Assembly: GCA_937907595.1 (NCBI GenBank)
Contig: CALCXL010000638.1
Location: forward strand, 1-5,027
From: an uncultured Pseudomonadota bacterium
GTDB lineage: Bacteria > Myxococcota_A > UBA796 > UBA9615
DNA length: 5,027 bases
Reading direction: 5' to 3'
Of this stretch, positions 1-5,027 are shown in pieces (position 1 is the stretch's first letter; each line of letters opens with the position of its first letter). The notes under the pieces were generated by a model, which was not told the origin of the DNA, searched no databases, and worked only from the letters and a program-made list of their open reading frames with translations. Position numbers and translations under genes: made by a program.

Positions 1-299
1 TCCATCATCTGCTCGCGCAGGGGCAGCAGGGAGCCCGCCAGACCGCGGGGATCCTGCTTGGGCTCGATGCAGGTGCGGGTCGTCAGCCCCACCACCACGG
101 GCGCGCCGCCCTCGACGCCGATCCACTCGCTCAGGGGGCCGGCCACGCGCAGGTCGCCCGTGCCCAGCTGGTCCTTGGCCAGAATGGAGGCCTGGGCGGC
201 GTCCACGTCCGGGCCGTGCAGCACCACCACGCCCGCCTGGGCCCCGGAGGGGAGCGCCAGCAAGAGCGCGATCCCCACGCTCGCCGTATTCCACTTCAT
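1..299 (-). CDS. Exported protein of unknown function, N-terminal 99 codons (partial)
   Basis: The gene starts at an ATG (297-299) and runs off the left edge without a stop. A good Shine-Dalgarno AGGAG (309-313) sits 9 nt upstream, which fixes the start. The first 22 residues form a classic Sec signal peptide: MKWN, a hydrophobic core (VGIALLLALP) and a signal peptidase I site after AQA. The mature part begins GVVVLHGPDVDAAQ and continues with alternating hydrophobic stretches such as APVVVGLTT, suggesting a periplasmic or secreted alpha/beta protein. One cysteine (residue 77, in TRTCIEP) is visible. I do not recognise the family from this fragment. It lies 154 bp downstream of the flippase-like gene on the same strand, so it could be the last visible member of that transcription unit or have its own promoter. 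That it is a real, exported gene is well supported; its function is not known. Confidence 0.8.
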   Translation of the reverse strand, partial: MKWNTASVGIALLLALPSGAQAGVVVLHGPDVDAAQASILAKDQLGTGDLRVAGPLSEWIGVEGGAPVVVGLTTRTCIEPKQDPRGLAGSLLPLREQMM

Positions 300-435
300 G
301 CTCAGCCTCTCCTCGGTCGCTCCCCCGGATCCCTCATGCCCCCCAGCATCCTCGCACGGAGACACCCCTGTCCCGCACCCTTGCAAACACTTGCACTCGC
401 TCACGCTCGCCCACGGCAGCCCCCAACCGTCGGCG

Positions 436-452
436 GCGGACAGTGTATCCGC
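436..452 (-). repeat. Small inverted repeat just past the flippase-like gene stop
   Basis: GCGGA (436-440) and TCCGC (448-452) are complementary and flank a 7-nt loop; on the minus strand a T-G wobble can extend the stem to 6 bp. It begins 1 nt after the stop codon of the flippase-like gene (TGA at 456-454). No run of T follows on the minus strand, so it is not a standard intrinsic terminator. It could be a weak transcript-end or mRNA-stabilising hairpin, or chance in GC-rich DNA. The rest of the 300-453 gap shows no clear promoter, only the ribosome binding site of the next gene. Confidence 0.25.
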
Positions 453-453
453 T

Positions 454-1506
454 TCAAGCCGTGATCTCGTCGGGCGCTTTTCGGCGCCACATGTCCGAGA
501 AGCGCAGCCCCTCGGCGGCCAGGGCGAGCAGTCCCAGGACCGTGATCACGCCCGCGTGCACGGCGTGCAGCGCCACCGCGAAGCCCGCCGCGAGGGAGGG
601 CTCCACCGAGAAGATCATCAGGCCCGCCACCGTGCCGGCCTCGAAGACCCCCAGGCCGGCGGCGGGGGAGGGGAGCATGAGGGAGATGGCGACCACCAGG
701 GACAGGAAGCCCACCTCGAAGAAGCCAAAGCCGTGCAGGCCGAAGGCCTCCATCAGCGCCCACTGCACCACTGCGTTGAGCACCCAGCCCAGGCCCGTCA
801 GCAGGCCCGTCTGCAGGAGGAGGCGCGGGCGGCCGATGGCGCGGGTGGCGTCGCGGTAGGCGATGGACAGGCCGAGCACCGCGCGGCCGAGGGCGGCGGG
901 CAGGGGGCGCAGGAGGAAGCGGAGCGTGGACTCGCCTCGCTCGCCGGCCAGGACCAGCAGCACGCCGGGCAGGCCGAAGACCAGGGCTGCGGCCAGCACG
1001 GCGTTGCGTCCCTGCACGGCCAGATCCACGGGGCGGTCGAAGATCGTGACCACCATGGAGGGGAGATCCGCGAAGGCGAGGGTGGTGAGCAGGAGGGCGA
1101 GCACGGCGACCAGGTCCATCACGCGCTCGACGACGCAGGTGGCCATGCCGGCGCCAAACGGCACCGCGCCCTGGCGCTGCAGCAGGAAGGGGCGCACGAA
1201 CTCGCCGCTGCGCAGCGGCAGCAGATCGATGGCCATGTAGCCGATCAGGCCCACGCGGCCGACCGTGGGCGCGGGCACGTCGGCGACGGCGCGGACCAGG
1301 AGGGCCCAGCGTCCCAGCCGCAGGAAGATCAGCGCCGTCATCACCGCCAGCGAGGCCAGCAGCCAGGGCAGGTCGACGCCGGTCCAGGTCTGCAGCACGG
1401 CGCTGGGGTCGGTGCGCGCGAAGACCAACCACAGGGCGCCCACCAGCACCGGCAGCGTGAGCGCCAGGCGGAGGAACGGAACGCGGGAGGGGGGACTGGT
1501 GCTCAC
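454..1506 (-). CDS. Flippase-like / lysylphosphatidylglycerol synthase TM-family membrane protein
   Basis: This 350-residue polytopic inner-membrane protein matches the LPG_synthase_TM (UPF0104, AglD-like) family by its conserved motifs. These are a first block IDLLPLRSGEFVRPFLL (about 93-109), then VVERVMDLV (125-133, the family's E-R-x-x-D signature), and near the C-terminus LPSPAAGLGVFEAG (278-291). About seven or eight hydrophobic segments are visible, near residues 10-30, 47-64, 128-146, 168-187, 234-254, 265-279, 286-302 and 306-331. The length is typical for a stand-alone TM domain. There is no C-terminal aminoacyl-transferase domain as in MprF, so lysine transfer to lipid is unlikely. 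Family members are proposed to handle or flip lipids or to assist polyprenyl-linked sugar pathways, but the substrate here cannot be told. The start is GTG (1504-1506); GGAG lies only 3 nt upstream, so the translation signal is weak and the start is moderately certain. It lies 97 bp downstream of the lipoprotein gene, and no promoter is visible in the gap. Confidence 0.9.
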   Translation of the reverse strand: MSTSPPSRVPFLRLALTLPVLVGALWLVFARTDPSAVLQTWTGVDLPWLLASLAVMTALIFLRLGRWALLVRAVADVPAPTVGRVGLIGYMAIDLLPLRSGEFVRPFLLQRQGAVPFGAGMATCVVERVMDLVAVLALLLTTLAFADLPSMVVTIFDRPVDLAVQGRNAVLAAALVFGLPGVLLVLAGERGESTLRFLLRPLPAALGRAVLGLSIAYRDATRAIGRPRLLLQTGLLTGLGWVLNAVVQWALMEAFGLHGFGFFEVGFLSLVVAISLMLPSPAAGLGVFEAGTVAGLMIFSVEPSLAAGFAVALHAVHAGVITVLGLLALAAEGLRFSDMWRRKAPDEITA

Positions 1507-1603
1507 CGGCTCCGGGGCCCGTCGTGGGAGCGGGGATCCGGGTGGGCCGCGCGAGCGCGGGGGCGTGCTCCGGCGGGAGGCCGGGGGCGGAGGGTCGGTC
1601 GGC

Positions 1604-3142
1604 CTACTCTTCCATCACGAGGAGCAGGCCGGTGATCGCGCCGCCGTCGGGCAGCTGGATCGGCCAGGTCATGCGGCCGCTGGGCTCGCCGGCCTGGGGG
1701 CCCGAGGTGCTGTCGCAGTTCTGGTCCAGGAAGGTGCCCACCCAGTACTGGTCGGGCGGCACGTTCGTGAACTCGAAGGTCTGCGGGTAGCTGGGCGCCA
1801 TGGTGGGGCCGACGAAGTCGAAGGTCGGCGTGGTCGGGTTGGTGGGATCCGAGTCGAAGAGGGCCACCGAGGAGCAGTCCGCGGCGGCCACGGCGCCGGC
1901 AAACTCCACGGTGCCGGAGATGGTGCCGGGGGCGGGGGGCACCGAGGCGAGCACCAGGTTCACCCCGGAGACTCCCGGGCCCACGGCGAGGGGGCCAAAG
2001 CTGTCCCAGGGGTCCACGTTGACGTCGAAGTCGCCGTCGCTGTCGTCGTCGAGGACGGCCCAGATCAGCACGTCCTCGGCGCCGCCGGGCACCACCAGGG
2101 CGAAGGGGCCGGGGGCGGCGATGGTCTGCTGGCTGTAGATCTGCCCGCCGGTGTACACGGCGGTGGCGCTGACCACGATGTTGCCGGTGAGGAAGTCGTC
2201 GTAGGTGACCGTGCCGGTGATGGCGACGTACTCCACGGGGGCCGGCGGCGTGATCGGATCGCGGGAGGGGATGCTGACCGTCACGCCGGGCACGTCGCCC
2301 AGGCCGAGGACGTAGGGGTTGGCCGGGGCGTCTCCCCAGGGATCGCTGGGCTCCCAGAAGCCGTTGAGGTCGGCGTCCAGCGCGCCCAGGATCGACGTGG
2401 TGCCGTGCTCGTTGCACTCGCTCAGCGACCAGTTCTGCGCGCCGGGCAAGGGGGCGAACTCCCGCGGCCCCACGCTCAGGTTGGCCGAGTTGGTGGTGAT
2501 GACCACCGGGCCGTCGGCGTAGCCGGTGATGATCACGTCCCCCGCGAAACGGGTAGCGGCGCAGTCGCCGTCGTCGTCGTCGTCGTCGCCCCAGGTGTCG
2601 CCCCCGTCGTGGCGCCCAAGGTCGACGTAGACGTTGACGTCGTCGATGCTGCTGTCGCCGCCGGTGGCCGCCAAGGGGTTGAAGGCGTGCTGCCGGGCCA
2701 CATCGCTGCTGTCGATGATGAAGTTCTTGTCCTCGTCCGCCACCGCCAGCACATCGACGGGGCCGAGGTAGTTGTCGATGGTGACGCTGTATGCGCCGGG
2801 GCTGGCCATGGTCATCTTGCCGAACACGACGCTGAGGTCGTTGGCGTCGGGCAGGACGTAGAGGATGATTCCGCCCGCGCGGCCGCTGTACTGGCTGGCG
2901 CTGAGGGTGGCCCCCGACTCGCGGTCCAGGGCGATCATTTTGCCGCTGATGGTGGTGCTGCCCACCGGCGTCGCGTCGTCGTCGTCGTCGTCGTCGTCGC
3001 CCACCACGTCGTCGTCGTCGTCCGCGGCGTCGTCGTCGTCCGCTGCGGTGTCGTCGTCGTCGGCCGGGGGCTCGCACTCGGCGCCCATGAGCAGCGTCCA
3101 CGAGCCGAGGGCGAGGAGGAGGAGCTTCAGGTGCTTGTTCAT
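1604..3142 (-). CDS. Asp-rich-linker surface (lipo)protein with four acidic-loop modules
   Basis: The predicted protein has 512 residues. It opens with MNKHLK, a hydrophobic core (LLLLALGSWTLL) and a cysteine at residue 23 in the context LMGAEC, so it is probably a lipoprotein. The Glu just before the Cys is atypical for a lipobox, so cleavage by signal peptidase I is an alternative. Residues 28-56 form an Asp-rich linker broken by TAA, AA and VVG. Four beta-rich modules of about 95-115 residues follow (about 62-175, 197-293, 302-400, 404-510). Each opens with a strand such as TISGKM, VIITGY, AITGTV or TISGTV, and each carries one acidic loop. Three loops have the spacing of an EF-hand-like Ca2+ site. 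A second Asp run (186-191) separates modules 1 and 2. Later cysteines are at 194, 243, 423 and 476. I know no function for it; a calcium-dependent surface or adhesive role is inference. The ATG at 3142 is preferred over an in-frame ATG at 3196, which would add 18 very basic residues ahead of the signal peptide and sits at the predicted transcription start. Confidence 0.88.
   Translation of the reverse strand: MNKHLKLLLLALGSWTLLMGAECEPPADDDDTAADDDDAADDDDDVVGDDDDDDDDATPVGSTTISGKMIALDRESGATLSASQYSGRAGGIILYVLPDANDLSVVFGKMTMASPGAYSVTIDNYLGPVDVLAVADEDKNFIIDSSDVARQHAFNPLAATGGDSSIDDVNVYVDLGRHDGGDTWGDDDDDDGDCAATRFAGDVIITGYADGPVVITTNSANLSVGPREFAPLPGAQNWSLSECNEHGTTSILGALDADLNGFWEPSDPWGDAPANPYVLGLGDVPGVTVSIPSRDPITPPAPVEYVAITGTVTYDDFLTGNIVVSATAVYTGGQIYSQQTIAAPGPFALVVPGGAEDVLIWAVLDDDSDGDFDVNVDPWDSFGPLAVGPGVSGVNLVLASVPPAPGTISGTVEFAGAVAAADCSSVALFDSDPTNPTTPTFDFVGPTMAPSYPQTFEFTNVPPDQYWVGTFLDQNCDSTSGPQAGEPSGRMTWPIQLPDGGAITGLLLVMEE
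1613..2959 (-). repeat. Four tandem beta-rich modules with EF-hand-like acidic loops
   Basis: This is a protein-level repeat within the lipoprotein gene, seen by eye and strongly diverged at DNA level. The modules span about 2618-2959, 2264-2554, 1943-2239 and 1613-1933. Their acidic loops read DEDKNFIIDSSD (2702-2737), DADLNGFWEPSD (2342-2377), DDDSDGDFDVNVD (2012-2050) and a degenerate DQNCDSTSG (1700-1726). Loops 1 and 2 place acidic or Asn residues at positions 1, 3, 5, 9 and 12. Loop 3 does so with one extra residue before the last Asp. Loops 2 and 3 have Gly at position 6 and are followed by PWG or PWD. The layout resembles Ig-like or carboxypeptidase-regulatory-like surface repeats with a dockerin-type Ca2+ loop, but no named family is assigned. 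Confidence 0.5.
2570..2587 (-). repeat. Short (GAC)6 tract encoding six Asp residues
   Basis: Six consecutive GAC codons (GTC on the plus strand) encode residues 186-191 of the lipoprotein, followed by Gly-Asp-Cys. The tract joins modules 1 and 2 and looks like a second, shorter copy of the N-terminal Asp linker. Its codons are uniform, as expected if the tract grew by triplet slippage. Confidence 0.7.
2975..3061 (-). repeat. Interrupted (GAC)n microsatellite encoding the Asp-rich linker
   Basis: Runs of four, four, five and eight GAC codons are separated by short Thr-Ala-Ala, Ala-Ala and Val-Val-Gly spacers (residues 28-56 of the lipoprotein). Every Asp in the tract uses GAC, although GAT occurs elsewhere in the gene. 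Because the unit is three bases, gain or loss of copies changes linker length without breaking the frame. The linker would hold the folded modules away from the outer-membrane anchor and carries a dense negative charge. Confidence 0.85.
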
Positions 3143-3151
3143 GGGGTGCGG

Positions 3152-3157
3152 CCTCTC
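3152..3157 (-). promoter_or_regulatory. Ribosome binding site deciding the lipoprotein start
   Basis: GAGAGG on the minus strand lies 9 nt upstream of the ATG at 3142. It supports that start over the in-frame ATG at 3196. Confidence 0.6.
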
Positions 3158-3201
3158 GCGGGGGCGCCGGCGCTTCGTGCGATCCGGGACCTGCACTTGC
3201 C

Positions 3202-3231
3202 CGCATAGCGGAGGCGCGGGGACGGAGTCAA
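3202..3231 (-). promoter_or_regulatory. Candidate sigma-70-like promoter for the lipoprotein gene
   Basis: On the minus strand TTGACT (3231-3226, five of six matches to the -35 consensus) is followed after 18 nt by TATGCG (3207-3202, a weak -10 with the TAT start). An AT-rich stretch (3229-3240) lies at and just upstream of the -35. The predicted transcript would begin near 3195 and give a leader of about 53 nt containing the GAGAGG site. It stands out because the surroundings are almost entirely GC. The poor -10 keeps confidence moderate. Confidence 0.4.
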
Positions 3232-3242
3232 AGAAAAATCCA

Positions 3243-3255
3243 CGCGATCGCGATC
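3243..3255. promoter_or_regulatory. Overlapping GC palindromes, possible operator in divergent region
   Basis: CGCGATCGCG (3243-3252) and GATCGCGATC (3246-3255) are both perfect 10-bp palindromes that overlap. They lie 12 bp upstream of the candidate -35 of the lipoprotein promoter and about 104 bp ahead of the chosen glycosyltransferase start, where a regulator acting on either gene could bind. No regulator family is indicated, and short GC palindromes also arise by chance at this base composition. Apart from this, the candidate promoter and the ribosome binding site, the 3143-3358 region shows nothing recognisable; no promoter reading toward the glycosyltransferase was found. Confidence 0.25.
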
Positions 3256-3358
3256 ACCGGCGTTCGTGCGCGCCGCTCCCTTGAGACCTCCCGGCCCGGA
3301 TCGGGCGGCATCTCGTGCTGTGGCTGGCGGCGATCGGTCCGGGCGGCGATCCTGCGGC

Positions 3359-5027
3359 GTGGATCGCAGCGGCTGGCGGGTGGCAACGGGGGTCGGCGTG
3401 GCCGTGGCCGCGCTCTTGGCGTGGCGGCTGCACGTCAGCGGGGTGCAGCCCTACGGCTCGGACGGCGCGCAGCACATCGAGCACTTTGCGCGGCTGCGGC
3501 TGCTGGCCATGCTCCGGGGCGCCGACAGCCTCAACCCCCTGGCCCTGCTGGTGGAGGCCGACGGCTCCTTCCCCCCCCTGCTGCACCTGCTGACGCTGGC
3601 GGCGGGCGCGGTGACGGGGCACGGGATCGGGGCGGCGACCGCCTTGTCGGGGGTCTGGCTGCTGCTGCTGGCCGCCGCGGTGGCCTCCTGCGCCCGGGAG
3701 TTGGGCGGTCGACCGTCGGCGGCCTTCACGGCCACGCTGCTCATCCCGGCGCTGCACGGCGCGGCGGCCCGCTACTACTACGACCTGCCCATGACCGCGG
3801 CGCTGTGGTGGGCAGTGGCGCTGCTCCTGGGGGGGCGGGGTCGGCTGCTCGCGCCGGCGCTGGCGGGGGTGGTGGCGCCGGGGGCGGCGTTGATCAAGTG
3901 GGCCGCGCTGCCCCTGGGGGCGCCGCTGCTGCTGGGGGCCCTGGTGGGGGCGAAGCGCAGCGGCCGGGAGCGTGCGCTGGAGGCGGCGATCGGGGGCACG
4001 GTCGCCGTGCTGCTCTGCGGTGCCTTTCTCTGGGGCTCGGGCAGCGACAACTCCTTCTCCATGCAGAGCCAGGCCACCTGGGGGGGCACCGCGCCCTCGC
4101 AGTGGGCGGTGGAGGGCACCGGGAACCCGATGCTCCTGGTGCTGGGGCGGTTGGGCGAGCGGCTGATCGACGCCGGCTGGCGCGGCCTGGCCTTCTACCC
4201 GCTGCGTCTGGCGACGTCGGTGCTCTCCCCCCTGGGCGCCGTTGCCCTGCTGGCGCTGCTGGTGGCGGGCCGGTCCGGGCTGCGTCGGCTGGTCCCCCTG
4301 GCTGGCGTCGTGGTGCTGGGGGAGGCTGTGGTGCTGCTGCTGGTGGTGCCGGTTTGGGACGACCGCTTCCTGCTGCCGGCGGTGCCGTTGCTGGCGCTGG
4401 CCGCGGGGCTGGCCTTCGAGCGGGTGTCCGCGCGGCGCTGGACGGCGGGCCTGGTGGCGATCGGCCTGCTGGTGGCCTGGGACTTCCACGCGGGGCCCGA
4501 GGGGCCACACAACCGCGAGGTGGTCCTGCTGGAGGACGGCGGCGAGCACCTGCCGCGGACCTTCGCGCGGGGGCTGACGGCTGCGGGCAGCGAGGAGCGG
4601 CGGGGCTGGTCGCGGCGGGACGAGGATCGCCCCCCCCGCGAGGCCTTCCGTGAGGCGATCTGGGGCGCGATCGAGCGCTGCGAGTCGGTGTCTCCCGCGC
4701 TGCTCTCCGAGCGGGTCCTGGTGCACGACGACGGCGACCACGTGGGCTTCCAGGTGCGCGCGCTGGAGCAGGTGTTGCTGGAGGGGGGGCGTCGGGTCGA
4801 GCCCGAGGCCGCCTGCATCCCCGACGCGCCCCCCAGCGCCGCCCAGCGCGCGGGCCGCCTGGATCTGCTGATCACCGGACGCGGCCAGGGCCTGGCGCTG
4901 CCGGCCTGCGCCGAGCCCCAGCGCTGGTGGGCGTCGGCGGTGGTGGACGATCCCGAGGGCGGGCAGGGGGCGATCCTGTGGCGGCCCGAGGGCCGGCCGG
5001 GCTGCCCGGGGGACGCGGTGGCGGACC
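3359..5027 (+). CDS. GT-C-type integral-membrane glycosyltransferase-like protein (C-terminus cut off)
   Basis: The frame stays open from 3209 to the right edge, and 556 codons are visible from the GTG at 3359. The product starts MDRSGWR, then TM1 (about 8-26). A first exoplasmic loop with YGSDGAQHIEHF follows; D35 sits where GT-C enzymes keep a catalytic acidic residue. Further hydrophobic segments lie near 74-88, 95-111, 121-135, 144-158, 162-178, 183-196, 210-225, 290-303, 310-332, 337-353 and 361-374. YYYDLPMT (139-146, D142) resembles the second acidic motif of PMT/ArnT-like enzymes, and RFLLPAVPLLALAAG (336-350) matches their late TM signature. Residues from about 376 are hydrophilic with four cysteines (441, 486, 517, 549), a probable periplasmic domain. 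Such enzymes move a sugar from a polyprenyl-phosphate donor to lipid, glycan or protein; the acceptor here is unknown. The start is uncertain: GTG at 3320 or 3380 is also in frame, and none has a strong ribosome binding site. The gene diverges from the lipoprotein gene. Confidence 0.8.
   Translation, partial: MDRSGWRVATGVGVAVAALLAWRLHVSGVQPYGSDGAQHIEHFARLRLLAMLRGADSLNPLALLVEADGSFPPLLHLLTLAAGAVTGHGIGAATALSGVWLLLLAAAVASCARELGGRPSAAFTATLLIPALHGAAARYYYDLPMTAALWWAVALLLGGRGRLLAPALAGVVAPGAALIKWAALPLGAPLLLGALVGAKRSGRERALEAAIGGTVAVLLCGAFLWGSGSDNSFSMQSQATWGGTAPSQWAVEGTGNPMLLVLGRLGERLIDAGWRGLAFYPLRLATSVLSPLGAVALLALLVAGRSGLRRLVPLAGVVVLGEAVVLLLVVPVWDDRFLLPAVPLLALAAGLAFERVSARRWTAGLVAIGLLVAWDFHAGPEGPHNREVVLLEDGGEHLPRTFARGLTAAGSEERRGWSRRDEDRPPREAFREAIWGAIERCESVSPALLSERVLVHDDGDHVGFQVRALEQVLLEGGRRVEPEAACIPDAPPSAAQRAGRLDLLITGRGQGLALPACAEPQRWWASAVVDDPEGGQGAILWRPEGRPGCPGDAVAD

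Noticed and set aside
1547..1584. GC hairpins in the gap between the lipoprotein and flippase-like genes (1547-1560 and 1570-1584) as terminators
   Set aside because: The stems are only about 5 bp and no T run follows on the minus strand; such dyads are expected by chance at this GC content.
58..1635. A 525-codon plus-strand open frame antisense to the partial exported-protein gene and the flippase-like gene
   Set aside because: Its product is a low-complexity His/Gln/Gly/Arg/Glu-rich string with no domain, and it crosses two well-supported genes. It is a by-product of GC-rich codon use on the other strand.
2975..3061. Possible CRISPR-like or direct-repeat array from the regular GTC pattern
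   Set aside because: The repeat unit is three bases with no spacers and lies inside a coding region; it encodes poly-Asp.
3143..3196. Extended start for the lipoprotein at the ATG at 3196
   Set aside because: It would put 18 residues rich in Arg and Pro before the signal peptide and begins at the predicted transcription start. The ATG at 3142 has its own ribosome binding site.
1503..3206. A second minus-strand frame (567 codons) over the lipoprotein gene
   Set aside because: The product is almost entirely Arg/Pro/Gly/His, typical of a shifted frame in GC-rich DNA, and carries no recognisable signal or domain.
1265..3208. A 647-codon plus-strand open frame antisense to the lipoprotein
   Set aside because: Its Val/Gly/Ala/His-rich product includes long Val runs that are simply the reverse reading of the GAC repeat. 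The minus strand has a signal peptide, ordered modules and a ribosome binding site.
3421..4653. A 410-codon plus-strand open frame starting ATG-like within the glycosyltransferase region
   Set aside because: It is in a different frame, made of Ala/Gly/Arg low-complexity sequence. The real frame runs through to the window edge without a stop.
3254..4741. A 495-codon minus-strand open frame over the glycosyltransferase
   Set aside because: It is Gln/Arg/Pro/His-rich with no hydrophobic core. The plus-strand frame encodes many clean transmembrane segments and GT-C motifs.

Overview
The window is very GC-rich and gene-dense, with strong G/C bias at third codon positions and frequent GTG starts. 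These traits, plus a secreted protein with an aspartate-rich linker of the (DDDD)-TA/AA-(DDDD) kind, suggest a high-GC Gram-negative bacterium, most likely Myxococcota or another former deltaproteobacterium. The taxonomic guess is inference; no marker gene is present.

Layout: three genes lie on the minus strand and one on the plus strand. Read in transcription order from the right, the minus strand carries (i) a predicted surface lipoprotein or secreted protein with an Asp-rich linker and four similar acidic-loop modules (3142 to 1604), (ii) a multi-spanning inner-membrane protein of the lysylphosphatidylglycerol-synthase transmembrane/flippase-like family (1506 to 454), and (iii) the first 99 codons of a signal-peptide-bearing protein of unknown function that runs off the left edge (299 to 1). 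The gaps are 97 bp and 154 bp, so a loose operon is possible but not proven. On the plus strand, a GT-C-type integral-membrane glycosyltransferase-like gene starts near 3359 and runs off the right edge.

The roughly 216-bp divergent region between the lipoprotein and the glycosyltransferase holds a plausible sigma-70-like promoter reading toward the lipoprotein, an AT-rich patch and a GC palindrome that could be an operator. Most other long open frames in the window are GC-driven shadows.

Functionally, the set looks like cell-envelope biology: a polytopic glycosyltransferase (lipid-linked sugar donor expected), a flippase-like membrane protein and two exported proteins. No complete pathway can be read from it. 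The most notable feature is the lipoprotein. Three of its four modules contain an EF-hand/dockerin-like spacing of acidic residues (positions 1, 3, 5, 9, 12) inside a beta-rich repeat, behind a linker encoded by a pure GAC microsatellite.
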